64,000 nucleotides of DNA, taken from Pseudomonadota bacterium. GTDB taxonomy: Bacteria; Pseudomonadota; Gammaproteobacteria; Pseudomonadales; Pseudohongiellaceae. Under the pieces are notes generated by a model. That model was not told where the DNA came from, did no database searches, and saw only the letters and a program-made list of their open reading frames with translations. The position numbers and the translations under genes are program-made. Below, in pieces: positions 9,284 through 17,524 of this stretch (positions are counted from its first letter, which is position 1; the number at the start of each line of letters is the position of its first letter). Location of the stretch: assembly GCA_027592275.1 (NCBI GenBank), contig JAQCKF010000018.1, positions 1-64,000 on the forward strand, read 5' to 3'.

Positions 9284-9805
9284 TATAAGCAAAAAATTGG
9301 GCCTAATGAGAGACAAAAACTGCAGTTCTTAACCTCACTGAGCCAGAAAGCAGCCAAACTCCCACTATCGAAGGTGGCCCTGGACAGCGGTAAAACCTCC
9401 TCAAAAATCCTAAGCGTAGGCGGCCTTGATGCGCTCGAAAGCCGGGCACTGGATTGGCGATGACTGCTGAGAATTTTGAATCCTGCCGGTTCAATTATTA
9501 AAAATATGTTATATAACAAATAGTTACAGTTATTTGAAAAAGCTCTGCGGGATGATGTTCGCAGAGATGGTGTCGAACATGCGGATTATCTGTTTCTGCC
9601 AGGAGCATCACTACAGTGCTTTCAATAGCTCAATGGAGTTTTCGCTGAAGGGACGCTAGAGGTGAAGACAGCAGGCTCTAGCCAACTGCAGCGGGTGATA
9701 TTCACGAAATCGGGTAAAGTGACCTAACGCTTTAGTCGCTGGCGTGAAGGTCAACACCTCTATGAATTTAGCTTAGAAGACTTTACACTGTCGCCTCAGG
9801 TCTGA
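9284..9805 (+). pseudogene. Eroded ORF of unknown family
   Basis: Two stretches look like protein but are broken. Block 1 (9284-9463) is open for 59 codons without a good start and reads QKLQFLTSLSQKAAKLPLSK and onward. Block 2 (9524-9805) is one frame of 93 codons interrupted only by TAG at 9626 and TAA at 9725, each one change from a Gln codon. It includes ALRDDVRRDGVEHADYLFLP and FSRWREGQHLYEFSLEDF. The rest of the 779-bp gap (to 9982) holds the leader of the cold-shock gene. I do not recognise the family. Coding origin is inference from composition and the pattern of stops. Confidence 0.4.
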
Positions 9806-9982
9806 AATGGTGAAATGGGCCTGAGTCACTCTATCGAGTCATTGTATGAAAATGCTTCGTCTAGATAGAGAGATAGCAGAGAACGAAGTTTCGCCACAGA
9901 GCAGAAGAAGAATCGTAAACAGGTTCCTATTTCGCAATTATGCACGTTAAAGAGCAATATATTTTTATATATCGAGGGTTAC

Positions 9983-10189
9983 ATGAGTAAAGGTACAGTT
10001 AAGTGGTTTAATGCAGATAAAGGTTTCGGTTTCATCACTCCAGCGGAAGGTGGTAACGATCTATTCGTTCACTACTCAGAAATTAAAAGTGACGGCGGTT
10101 TCGCCACGCTAAATGATGGCCAAGAAGTAGAGTACGAAGTTGGGCAAGGTCAGAAAGGACCTTGTGCAAACAAAGTAGTCCCTCTCTAA
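9983..10189 (+). CDS. Cold-shock protein, CspA family
   Basis: 68 residues forming one cold-shock OB-fold. It has the RNA-binding motifs KGFGFI (RNP1) and LFVHY (RNP2), begins [14 protein letters not shown] and ends near [10 protein letters not shown]. It binds single-stranded RNA or DNA as an RNA chaperone. GAGG lies six bases before the ATG, and a strong terminator follows 25 bp after the stop. It is one of two csp genes in the window. Whether it is cold-induced or constitutive cannot be told. Confidence 0.95.
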   Translation: MSKGTVKWFNADKGFGFITPAEGGNDLFVHYSEIKSDGGFATLNDGQEVEYEVGQGQKGPCANKVVPL

Positions 10190-10214
10190 GTACTGCCAGA
10201 TAAGCTTTAAATAA

Positions 10215-10248
10215 GCTCCCGACCCTTCGCGGTCGGGAGCCTAGTTTT
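10215..10248 (+). terminator. Rho-independent terminator of the first csp gene
   Basis: A perfect 10-bp GC-rich stem GCTCCCGACC/GGTCGGGAGC (10215-10224 with 10231-10240) closes on a CTTCGC loop. It is followed by CTAGTTTTT. Confidence 0.92.
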
Positions 10249-10443
10249 TGCCCTTCCCCAATCTCCTATCCTCTTATTGCTTCCGGCAATAGGTGTATAT
10301 TGTTCTGCTGTGCCCAACATTTCTCAATCTGAAACTAGTTCCAAGCTAGGCTGTCAAATTCCTAGACTGCGACTCACTCTGCCTGCCACAAAAGCGCAGG
10401 CGATAAGCGGCAACCCCCTCTTACTCTTTGATAGAAGCTAGCA

Positions 10444-10963
10444 ATGAAAAAAATTCCTCTATACCTGTTTGTATTACTCTTTTCCGGTAGCGTATTCGCT
10501 CATGCGACCATCGGCATAGCCATTTCAATGAGGCCCTGTTTACTACCGAAGCGTGGAAGCAGCAGGCAGAACAATTGGAATCAGTGCTCGGCGACGATCA
10601 ATCCGCCGCGGATTCGCTGAGACAAGAAGTGCTGGACCTGCAAGAGAAGCTTCAGGTGAATATGCCAACTCTTACAAGCACCGAGATGCAGCGCATCCAA
10701 GAAGAGGCCCAGTTCAAGCAATTGAAATTTCAACAAATCGGTGAGCGCGTACAAAGCAAGCTCAGAGCAGCCAGAATCAGTTCTTAGAACGTTATCGCAG
10801 TCTACTAGGCGAAGCTCTCAATGAAGTCTATACCGAGGGTGGCTACGATTCTATACTTCGATCTGACAGTATTGCGACATCCGATTTAAACTATAATGTG
10901 ACCTCCGAAGTCACCGCGAAGCTCAATGAGCTAATAGCTGACCTGAGTGCAGCAGCACAATAG
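10444..10963 (+). pseudogene. OmpH/Skp-family periplasmic chaperone-like gene, frameshifted twice
   Basis: Three reading frames must be joined to give one OmpH-like protein. Part 1 starts at ATG 10444 with a signal peptide (MKKIPLYLFVLLFSGSVFAH). Part 2 reads FNEALFTTEAWKQQAEQLES and a coiled-coil helix. Part 3 reads QNQFLERYRSLLGEALNEVY, EGGYDSILRS and finally VTSEVTAKLNELIADL. This is the order expected in Skp/OmpH: signal, helical arm, return arm with the conserved EGGYD. The shifts lie near 10520 and near 10765. A true Skp usually sits beside bamA; this is a paralogue. The frame breaks suggest decay, though sequence error is possible for either one. Confidence 0.7.
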
Positions 10964-10993
10964 AACAATAGAACAATAGAACAATAGAACAAT
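10959..10993 (+). repeat. 8-bp tandem repeat, 4.4 copies
   Basis: The unit AATAGAAC is repeated four times plus AAT, beginning in the last codon of the broken OmpH-like gene and ending five bases before the cupin gene start. All copies are identical. Each unit contains an in-frame TAG, TAG or similar stop in turn. The repeat sits where the cupin gene's ribosome-binding site should be and contains no Shine-Dalgarno match. Confidence 0.9.
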
Positions 10994-10998
10994 CCACT

Positions 10999-11358
10999 AT
11001 GATTAAGAAACACGATTCCAACGATGAGTATTATTTCGAGGAAGGTTGCCACATTATCGAAACTTCTAACTCCGCAGATGACGAAGATGTCTCGATAGCT
11101 CAGGCAAGAGTTGAAAAGGGTCAACGAACGAAGTGGCATTACTTGGAGAACACTACTGAGCGCTACGTGATCTTGTCCGGTTGCGGCTCAGTCGAGGTAG
11201 GGACGGAAGAACCTTGCGATATCACAACAGGTGACGTGGTAATAGTCCCAGCGAATACCCGCCAGCGAATCAAGAATACCGGCGAGAATGATTTACTGTT
11301 TCTAGCGATCTGCTCTCCCCGGTTTCAGAAAAAGAACTACCGCAAGGGTTCAATTTAA
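10999..11358 (+). CDS. Small cupin-domain protein
   Basis: 119 residues forming a single cupin barrel. It has the first cupin motif region around GQRTKWHYLENTTERYVILS, where H and E match metal ligands, and the second motif as GDVVIVPANTRQRIKNTG. In motif 2 the usual metal-binding His is replaced (PANTRQRI in place of P-x-x-x-x-H). Related proteins include mannose-6-phosphate isomerase-like cupins. The substrate is unknown. No clear ribosome-binding site is seen, because an 8-bp tandem repeat occupies that position. Confidence 0.75.
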   Translation: MIKKHDSNDEYYFEEGCHIIETSNSADDEDVSIAQARVEKGQRTKWHYLENTTERYVILSGCGSVEVGTEEPCDITTGDVVIVPANTRQRIKNTGENDLLFLAICSPRFQKKNYRKGSI

Positions 11359-11369
11359 GCGCCTATTTT

Positions 11370-11390
11370 GGCGCTAATTAGCGCCCTTTA
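11370..11390 (+). terminator. Possible terminator of the cupin gene
   Basis: A perfect 16-bp palindrome GGCGCTAATTAGCGCC (11370-11385) lies 12 bp after the stop and is followed by CTTTA. An overlapping alternative stem AGCGCC/GGCGCT also exists. The T-run is poor. Confidence 0.4.
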
Positions 11391-11417
11391 GTGCACCGCT
11401 GTATGACCGAAAAACCC

Positions 11418-11445
11418 TTGACAGCCAAAGGTTTACCTGTAAAAT
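11418..11445 (+). promoter_or_regulatory. Sigma-70 promoter of the second csp gene
   Basis: TTGACA (11418-11423), a 16-bp spacer and TAAAAT (11440-11445) form a near-consensus promoter. It implies a leader of about 140 nt before the csp start codon, as is typical for cspA-type mRNAs whose leader controls cold-induced translation. Confidence 0.75.
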
Positions 11446-11593
11446 GCGCCTAGCTTGAAAGTAAGCAACTATTTATTCTCCCCATTTCGAAGTCTTCTCA
11501 GTAACACCTCGTCATTAAGTTTATAAGTACGCCGAATTTCTAGCACGACCCCTGCTATGCAGGATTACTACATTTAAAATTTAGGTAACAAAA

Positions 11594-11803
11594 ATGTCTG
11601 AGAAAATTACTGGTACAGTGAAATGGTTTAACGAGAATAAGGGTTTCGGCTTCATCGAACGTGAAGGCGGCCCTGACGTATTTGCACATTTCAGTGCAAT
11701 TCAAAGCGCTGGTTACAAGACTCTTGCTGAAGGTCAGCGCGTTGAGTTCATAGTAACTGATGGTCAGAAAGGACCACAGGCTGAAGAAATCGTCGCTGTT
11801 TAA
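11594..11803 (+). CDS. Cold-shock protein, CspA family
   Basis: 69 residues with one cold-shock domain: [16 protein letters not shown] (RNP1 included), VFAHF (RNP2), and a C-terminus [10 protein letters not shown]. It is clearly a paralogue of the csp gene at 9983 but diverged in the second half. It has its own near-consensus promoter, a leader of about 140 nt, and a terminator after the stop. Long leaders in this family often fold to regulate translation with temperature; that role here is inference. Confidence 0.95.
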   Translation: MSEKITGTVKWFNENKGFGFIEREGGPDVFAHFSAIQSAGYKTLAEGQRVEFIVTDGQKGPQAEEIVAV

Positions 11804-11863
11804 ATCTAAAATCGCCCCAGCTAGCGCGCGCCGCTAGCAACGCGAATTAGATTTGAGAAGTAG

Positions 11864-11896
11864 AAAGGGCAATTCCGCGAGGATTTGCCTTTTTTA
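11864..11896 (+). terminator. Rho-independent terminator of the second csp gene
   Basis: Stem GGCAA/TTGCC, a T-T mismatch, then TCC/GGA closes on a GCGA tetraloop. It is flanked by AAA and followed by a run of T from 11890. A second hairpin without a T-run (GCTAGCG/CGCTAGC) lies just upstream near 11821. Confidence 0.8.
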
Positions 11897-11977
11897 GTTT
11901 AAGATGACCTAGAAAACTAAACTACCTGATACAACGTAGTAGACTGAAATAGCTTTGAGAGAACTAAAGAGCGCCCA

Positions 11978-12541
11978 ATGACACTATTCGAATTTCTAAT
12001 GGCACTGGCATCGGTAGTAATCGCTATAGCCCTGACGGAGATCTTCGCAGGCTGGGGACGGTTGTTGCGCACACACATCGTGCCGAGAATAGATTGGCTA
12101 CACTTGGGATGGTCACTCGTTATCGTACTGTATGCGATTCAGTATTGGGTCGGAATCTGGCCCTATCGCGAGATAGAATTCACGCTTATTTACCAAGTGT
12201 GGTTCTTGATATTCCCTACTCTGTTTATTGTTCTCGTCTCCTACGCAATTACTCCAGACGTTGATCCGGACACGAGCCTCGATCTCCGTGACTACTATAT
12301 GTCGCGCCGCGCTCCAGTGTTCATTGGCCTTGCCGTATTTTTAACAACTGCGCAACTGGCGGATGTCATTATTCTAGATATAAGCCTCGGCTGGGAAAGC
12401 CTCTCATTAGTAATCATAGCTTTGCTTCCAGCCTTCACTCAGCGAATTAGCATTCATACCACCGTAATGGTTTTCAATCTGTATTTCATACTTGCAAATG
12501 GTTTCGGACTCAATCCAGCAGGTAACGGACTAATTAACTAA
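11978..12541 (+). CDS. Multi-pass membrane protein of unknown function
   Basis: 187 residues with about six hydrophobic segments and no signal peptide. It begins MTLFEFLMALASVVIAIALT, with a short loop GWGRLLRTHIVPRIDW after the first segment. A Trp-rich second region (QYWVGIWPYREIEF) follows. I do not recognise a family by motif. The arrangement resembles small uncharacterised integral membrane proteins with an EIFAGWGR-like motif after the first helix. It is followed after 88 bp by the YtkA-like/MauG-like pair on the same strand, so linked expression is possible. Confidence 0.6.
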   Translation: MTLFEFLMALASVVIAIALTEIFAGWGRLLRTHIVPRIDWLHLGWSLVIVLYAIQYWVGIWPYREIEFTLIYQVWFLIFPTLFIVLVSYAITPDVDPDTSLDLRDYYMSRRAPVFIGLAVFLTTAQLADVIILDISLGWESLSLVIIALLPAFTQRISIHTTVMVFNLYFILANGFGLNPAGNGLIN

Positions 12542-12629
12542 TGTGAAAAGCTAGGCTACTCCGCCTACTCTACTCGTGCAGTTTCCCGTATTATTGTCAC
12601 CACTAAGCAAGGCTTTATACCGATACACT

Positions 12630-13031
12630 ATGAAAATACTTTTTGCCCTATCACTTGTGCTTACCCTTTGTTCTGTTAACGCGGCCGATGTCCGCCTGCC
12701 CGATCTAAGCGGCGTTACGGATCAAGGCTTCAAGATTGAAATCTATAGCGAACTTTCGCCCCTTCGCATCAACACAATTCACAGTTGGCATATACGCGTA
12801 TTGGATCGCGATGGCGAAATCCTAGAGCTAGAGGAGTTAAACGTATTCGGTGGTATGCCTGAGCACGATCATGGCCTACCTACCCAGCCTGAAGTAACAA
12901 TGCGACTCGACAATGGCGACTACTTGCTCGAGGGCGTGCGATTTCACATGCAGGGGCACTGGGAACTGCAGATTGAGTTTCAATATGCCGGCGTTGACGA
13001 CACTGCTATTATCGATTTCGGCCTACAATGA
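12630..13031 (+). CDS. Exported YtkA/FixH-like protein
   Basis: The start at 12630 gives 133 residues with a clean signal peptide (MKILFALSLVLTLCSVNAAD); an upstream in-frame ATG at 12576 would bury it. The body is an immunoglobulin-like YtkA/FixH domain. It has HSWHIRVLDRDG, then GGMPEHDHGLPTQPEV and DGDYLLEGVRFHMQGHWELQ-type features. The His-rich GGMPEHDHGLP loop suggests copper or other metal binding, as proposed for relatives. Its stop overlaps the start of the di-heme peroxidase-like gene by four bases (ATGA), so the two are translationally coupled. Inferred role: periplasmic partner or metal chaperone for that enzyme. Confidence 0.75.
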   Translation: MKILFALSLVLTLCSVNAADVRLPDLSGVTDQGFKIEIYSELSPLRINTIHSWHIRVLDRDGEILELEELNVFGGMPEHDHGLPTQPEVTMRLDNGDYLLEGVRFHMQGHWELQIEFQYAGVDDTAIIDFGLQ

Positions 13032-14290
13032 AGAAAGATCTGCTGCTGCCACTACTCGCTAGTATTGCCCTGATAGTTGCCGTTGGCTGGAACTACCTGT
13101 CTATTCCTGGGGTACCGGATTGGAGCGAGGAAGAGCTCAGATTAATCGCTTCATTATCTCTGGATTCCCTTCCACCGCTGCCGCTTGATCCTAGCAACCT
13201 AGTAGCTGACGATCCTGCAGCAGCGGAATTTGGTCATCGCCTCTTCTTCGACACTCGGCTAAGCAGCAATGCGCAAGTTGCCTGCGCGACCTGCCACAAA
13301 CCTGAGCTAATGTTTACTGATGGACTAGCCCTCGCTGTTGGCGTTGGTATCGGCACGATGCATACGCCCAGTCTAGTTGGGCTCGCCTATAGCCCTTGGT
13401 TTTATTGGGACGGAAGGAAAGATAGCCAGTGGGCACAGGCTCTCGCACCTTTGGAAGCGAAGCATGAGCACGCAACAGATAGAGCGCAGTTAGTGCATCT
13501 TGTCTCCAGCGATGCCATCTACCGCGACATGTATGAGAATGTATTCGGGCCGCTAAGCTTGCCCGCGATGCTGCCAGAGTCTGGCACACCAGACGGCGAT
13601 GCGCAGCAGCAGACAAGCTGGAATGCGCTCGACACCAAAACGCAGGCCGACATTTCTCAATTCTTTGCAAACCTAGGCAAGGCAATTGCAGCCTACGAGC
13701 GCAAAATACTACCAGGGAGCACTCGCTTCGATGACTACGCCGCACAAGTAGTTGCGGGTTCAGATGAAGACGATGCACTAAAGAATTCGGAGAAATCTGG
13801 CCTAAAGTTATTCATCGGAAAAGGCCAATGTGTAACTTGCCACAATGGCCCGCTATTCACCAACCATGAGTTTCATAACACGGGTGTGCTGGCAGTGGCC
13901 GGACGCATGCCGTCCATGGGTCGGTACGATGGTGTTCGAATTTCTCAAGAGGATCCTTTTAATTGCCTAGGCGAGTTCAGCGATGCCTCACCAGCGCAAT
14001 GCACTGAGTTACGATTTGCACGCGATGCCAACGACTTAGTCGGCGCACTAAAGACGCCTACACTTAGAAATATCTCTGAAACAGCGCCCTATATGCACGG
14101 CGGACAGATGACAACTCTTACCCAGGTGGTAAATCACTATAACGACGCACCAAGCTCCATGCTTAGTCACAATGAAGCGAAGCCTCTTGGCTTGCGTACA
14201 GTAGAGAGAATTCAGTTGGAGGATTTTCTACTAACGCTTAGTGCACCCTTGGCCACCGAGCAGAAATGGCTAGTGGCCCCAGACTACTAG
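13028..14290 (+). CDS. Di-heme cytochrome c peroxidase/MauG-family protein
   Basis: 420 residues with an N-terminal membrane anchor (about 4-22). Two c-type heme motifs occur: CATCH at 86-90 and CVTCH at 268-272. Family landmarks follow: LFFDTRLSSN before the first heme, a TPSLVGLAYSPWFYWDGR segment, and late TPTLRNISETAPYMHGG with the Met/Tyr ligand region. The gap between the hemes is somewhat longer than in classical CcpA. The enzyme acts in the periplasm, reducing peroxide or oxidising a protein or small substrate as MauG does. It is coupled to the upstream YtkA-like gene. Confidence 0.85.
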   Translation: MKKDLLLPLLASIALIVAVGWNYLSIPGVPDWSEEELRLIASLSLDSLPPLPLDPSNLVADDPAAAEFGHRLFFDTRLSSNAQVACATCHKPELMFTDGLALAVGVGIGTMHTPSLVGLAYSPWFYWDGRKDSQWAQALAPLEAKHEHATDRAQLVHLVSSDAIYRDMYENVFGPLSLPAMLPESGTPDGDAQQQTSWNALDTKTQADISQFFANLGKAIAAYERKILPGSTRFDDYAAQVVAGSDEDDALKNSEKSGLKLFIGKGQCVTCHNGPLFTNHEFHNTGVLAVAGRMPSMGRYDGVRISQEDPFNCLGEFSDASPAQCTELRFARDANDLVGALKTPTLRNISETAPYMHGGQMTTLTQVVNHYNDAPSSMLSHNEAKPLGLRTVERIQLEDFLLTLSAPLATEQKWLVAPDY

Positions 14291-14311
14291 CGTCTTGGCT
14301 TAGAATCCGCG

Positions 14312-14824
14312 CTATCCCAAATAGCCGTGTTGCGCTAACTGGACTCGAATGCCATCCGGATCGCTAAAATACAGCTGATCACCACCACTGGTTCGGTTCG
14401 CGGCATCGCGATTAACATCCGCATCTATACCGTGATCCAGTAATTTCTCCGCAAGGGCATCGGGATTGTAGTCATCTACTCCGATACACATGTGATGCAT
14501 GCCTCCTGGATTAGGAAGGTTGTACAGACCCAGAAAACTCTCGCCGCCTAGGCCCATATTCAAACCACCGTTCGCAGGACGCGAGATAATTTCCATACCT
14601 AGCACGCGGTTGTAGAAATCCGCCGAACGGTTCACATCAATTACTGAGAGCGAGACGTGATTCATCGATCTGCCGATGGCCACAGGTGCCGCCGTCTGTG
14701 CTGAGACAGAAGGCACTACTGAGGCAGCGGTAGCAACAAGTAGGGAAGCCACCAACTCTCTTCGCGTCATCTTCTTCTGCTCGAATTTTTCGACTAGATG
14801 TTCTATTGCGCTTATGTTGTTCAT
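14312..14824 (-). CDS. Exported VOC (glyoxalase-like) protein
   Basis: The start at 14824 is preferred: AAGGAT lies upstream and it leaves the preceding gene. It gives 170 residues. The N-terminus has TRRELVASLLVATAASVVPS, a Tat-like signal (twin Arg, then hydrophobic stretch, then SVSAQ). One VOC module follows, with MNHVSLSVIDVNRSADFYNR, FLGLYNLPNPGGMHHMCIGV and YFSDPDGIRVQLAQHG. The metal-ligand positions (H in MNHVSL, H in MHHMCIG, late E replaced by Q in VQLAQ) are partly altered. It ends the operon Rieske-PQQ dehydrogenase-VOC. Function is unknown; it may process a product of the dehydrogenase. Confidence 0.75.
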   Translation of the reverse strand: MNNISAIEHLVEKFEQKKMTRRELVASLLVATAASVVPSVSAQTAAPVAIGRSMNHVSLSVIDVNRSADFYNRVLGMEIISRPANGGLNMGLGGESFLGLYNLPNPGGMHHMCIGVDDYNPDALAEKLLDHGIDADVNRDAANRTSGGDQLYFSDPDGIRVQLAQHGYLG

Positions 14825-14906
14825 CTTCTTTATCCTTAATCTTGTGCTAGGTAGATTACTTTGTAACAACCGCACTGTTTGCAGCGCAGCGCTGTATTTC
14901 TCAGTC

Positions 14907-16616
14907 TTAATCAGGTAACGCAAACACCCAAATTACACCACCCTGAGGCACATAGTGGCTTTCACCCTTCGCCATATTGAGCAAGTTCTGTTCGCGCTGC
15001 GCATCAACGCCCCATCCGGACTGAACGGCGACATATTGCTTGCCATCTAAGGTGTAGGTAACCGGCACTCCGGTGATGCCGGAATTCGTGCGTTGCTTCC
15101 AGAGAATCTCACCCGTCCTCGAATCGAAGGCACGAAAGTAGCGATCGTTGGTGCCACCCATGAACACGAGATCGCCCGCAGTAGCCAACACTGGGCCCCA
15201 GTTTTGACTTTCGAATGTCGTGGTCCATGCTCGCTCACCGGTATCTACGTTCCAGGCTTGTAGCTCACCGATGTGATCGGTGCCAGGTCGCACAAAAAAG
15301 CCACCATTCTCGGAAGTGCCACGCCCCATATAAGATCGGCCGGGGCTATATTGAATCTCTTCTCCGACCATGGTGGAGCAGACATTGTCGTTCGCAGGAA
15401 TGAACATCAATCGCGACTTTGGATCGAAGGCCGCCGGAGGCCAATCCTTGCCACCCCAAAGTGATGGGCAGAAACTTGCCTCATAGCCCGTGCCTGGCTT
15501 CTTGGTCATATCGTACTCGGGCCGCCCGGTAACCGGATCGATGCTAGTAAAGACGTCTTGATAGACATAGGGGTTCGCATCGACGAAATTAATCGCATCC
15601 GCTTCACGCTCGAGATACCACAGATAACCATTGCGGCCCGCATGAACCATGCCGTTTATGCTACGACCATCGCGCTCAAAATCGATTAGTATTGGCGCGG
15701 AAACCTCATCCCAGTCCCATGAGTCGTTCCAGTGGTATTGATGGTGATTCTTGAGCTCGCCCGTCGTTACGTCCAAGGCTATAACAGAGGAAGAATAGAG
15801 GTTGTCGCCCGGTCGCGTATCGCCCATCCAGGGGCCTCCGTTGCCGGTACCCCAGTAGGCGAGGTTTAATTCGGGATCGTAGGAACCAGTTAGCCACACT
15901 GGCACGCCGCCAGTCTGCCAGGTATCTCCCGGCCAAGATTCTGAGCCTGGCTCGCCAGGAGCGGGAATCGTATACGTCTTCCACGCCTCTTCGCCAGTCA
16001 TTACATCGTAGGCAGCAATAAAACCACGAATGCCGAGTTCTCCGCCTGACACTCCCACCATAACTTTGCCATCGGCTATGAGCGGAGCCATGGTCATATA
16101 ATAGCCGTTATAGTAATCCGCGACGGCAACCTCCCAGATTAGCTCTCCGGTCAATGCGTCCAGCGAAACTAAAAATGAATCTACCGTTGCCATGTAGACA
16201 CGATCGCCAAAGAGGGCCACGCCACGATTCGTCGGGTGGAACTGTTGCAAATCATCAGGCAGGTAACGGACATAGCGCCAAATTAGATCCCCCGTGCGCG
16301 CGTTGATAGCAAGAATATGATTCTGTGGCGTAGTCACGTACATGTAACCGTCGTTCACGATAGGCGGCGCCTGATGCCCTTCTCTTAGCCCGGTGGAAAA
16401 ACTCCATATTGGGACAAGGCCATCGACATTCTCGGTATTGATTTGGTCGAGATTACTGAAGCCATGAGAATCGTAACTGCCACGATACATCAGCCAATTG
16501 CTCTCCTCAGGGTTGAGAAGGCGCTCTGCAGTGACGGGATTGTAGGGCGGCAGATCCTGAGCAAAAAGGAGACTGGATACTAGTGAACAACACAGAAAAA
16601 TACTGGAGCGAATCAT
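14907..16616 (-). CDS. PQQ-dependent alcohol dehydrogenase, methanol/ethanol type
   Basis: 569 residues with a signal peptide (about 1-19). It is an eight-bladed quinoprotein propeller with repeated blade motifs such as AINARTGDLIWRY and AYDVMTGEEAWKTY, and late LVFMGGTNDRYFRAFD. The active-site motif WDWDEVSAP places the catalytic Asp at 301 and a second Asp at 303. In this family an Asp two residues after the catalytic Asp marks lanthanide-dependent (XoxF/ExaF-like) enzymes. The vicinal Cys-Cys found in many MDHs is absent. It lies between a Rieske gene (upstream) and a VOC gene. The substrate is probably an alcohol, unspecified. Confidence 0.85.
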   Translation of the reverse strand: MIRSSIFLCCSLVSSLLFAQDLPPYNPVTAERLLNPEESNWLMYRGSYDSHGFSNLDQINTENVDGLVPIWSFSTGLREGHQAPPIVNDGYMYVTTPQNHILAINARTGDLIWRYVRYLPDDLQQFHPTNRGVALFGDRVYMATVDSFLVSLDALTGELIWEVAVADYYNGYYMTMAPLIADGKVMVGVSGGELGIRGFIAAYDVMTGEEAWKTYTIPAPGEPGSESWPGDTWQTGGVPVWLTGSYDPELNLAYWGTGNGGPWMGDTRPGDNLYSSSVIALDVTTGELKNHHQYHWNDSWDWDEVSAPILIDFERDGRSINGMVHAGRNGYLWYLEREADAINFVDANPYVYQDVFTSIDPVTGRPEYDMTKKPGTGYEASFCPSLWGGKDWPPAAFDPKSRLMFIPANDNVCSTMVGEEIQYSPGRSYMGRGTSENGGFFVRPGTDHIGELQAWNVDTGERAWTTTFESQNWGPVLATAGDLVFMGGTNDRYFRAFDSRTGEILWKQRTNSGITGVPVTYTLDGKQYVAVQSGWGVDAQREQNLLNMAKGESHYVPQGGVIWVFALPD

Positions 16617-16637
16617 TATGCTTAAACCTCTTATTTT

Positions 16638-16676
16638 TTCTTCTAACTGTTTCTTCTAACTGTTTCTTCTAACTAC
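16638..16676. repeat. 13-bp tandem repeat upstream of the PQQ gene
   Basis: TTCTTCTAACTGT occurs three times end to end, the third copy ending AC in place of GT. The block lies in the 93-bp spacer between the Rieske gene and the PQQ dehydrogenase, 22 bases before the latter's start on the minus strand. Confidence 0.9.
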
Positions 16677-16709
16677 AGCGTGCCAGGATTGGCATAAAAC
16701 TAGTACGGA

Positions 16710-17318
16710 TTAAAATTGCTGAGTAAATCCAACCCGGCCTCGAAAGCCGGCGGCAACCAATACGATGCCATCAACCACCTCGAGCGGCAACATGGCGAGA
16801 GGCCTAGGCGCTGGACCACCTACCACTTTAGCACCATCGTAAATATCGAATTGAGATTCGTGACAGGGGCAGGCCATGCGTAACTGCCCTTCATCCCAGT
16901 TAGTCACATCGCAGCCGGTGTGTGTACACACGGCGGAATAAGCTATCACACCCTCAGCAGCATTCGCCTGATAGGGCGCACTCATCAATTCAGGGTTGAT
17001 ACGTGTGATCATCAGACGATTCAGCCTTGAACCGTCTCGCAGCACCTGCGTAGCTGGGTCACGAGCCAGCGCGGACAAGGGTCTGGCTTCCAACTCAAGC
17101 AGTTCTGGGCGCACCAAAGCATCCTGATTTGGTCCTTCCTCAAACACCAGTTGATCCCCAGGTTGCGGCCTAAGGCGATTGGGTGACTGCCCTAAGGCCG
17201 ACATAGGCACCGCGATTCCAGTGGCTAAGCCCATTTTAAACACGGTACGCCGACTAATCGGTTTTGCCACCCGACGTTTTTTGTTGTTACTACTACCCTT
17301 GTCGGTATTCTTGCTCAT
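16710..17318 (-). CDS. Tat-exported Rieske [2Fe-2S] protein
   Basis: 202 residues. The N-terminus carries a textbook twin-arginine signal, [20 protein letters not shown], after a basic stretch. The Rieske cluster motifs are CTHTGC and CPCHES, giving two Cys and two His ligands. The spacing is like cytochrome bc1/arsenite oxidase-type Rieske domains, and the usual disulfide Cys pair is present. It is upstream of and same-strand with a PQQ dehydrogenase, so it may carry electrons from that enzyme; no cytochrome b gene is adjacent. Electron transfer partnership is inference. Confidence 0.88.
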   Translation of the reverse strand: MSKNTDKGSSNNKKRRVAKPISRRTVFKMGLATGIAVPMSALGQSPNRLRPQPGDQLVFEEGPNQDALVRPELLELEARPLSALARDPATQVLRDGSRLNRLMITRINPELMSAPYQANAAEGVIAYSAVCTHTGCDVTNWDEGQLRMACPCHESQFDIYDGAKVVGGPAPRPLAMLPLEVVDGIVLVAAGFRGRVGFTQQF

Positions 17319-17524
17319 GTTCTATCCTGAGTGCGTCGGCTATTCACGGGAATAGCTCATCTTGGCAATAGAAGGTATCAAAGTGCCCGAACCGCTGCAA
17401 TCAAAGCGCTTCGCTGAAAATTGCTTAGCCTCAAGTCGAATGCTATGTTGTTTATTGCACGTGTACACAACGCCGTGCTATGCATGACTCTAACGGAAGC
17501 ATCGATGACAGAAGAGAAACAGCC

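Noticed and set aside
9253-9519. 88-codon minus-strand frame near the first csp gene
   Set aside because: It is low in complexity and overlaps the more protein-like plus-strand frame; no motif.
10959-10993. CRISPR-like array
   Set aside because: The units are 8 bp and contiguous without spacers; it is a simple tandem repeat. No CRISPR array is seen in the window.
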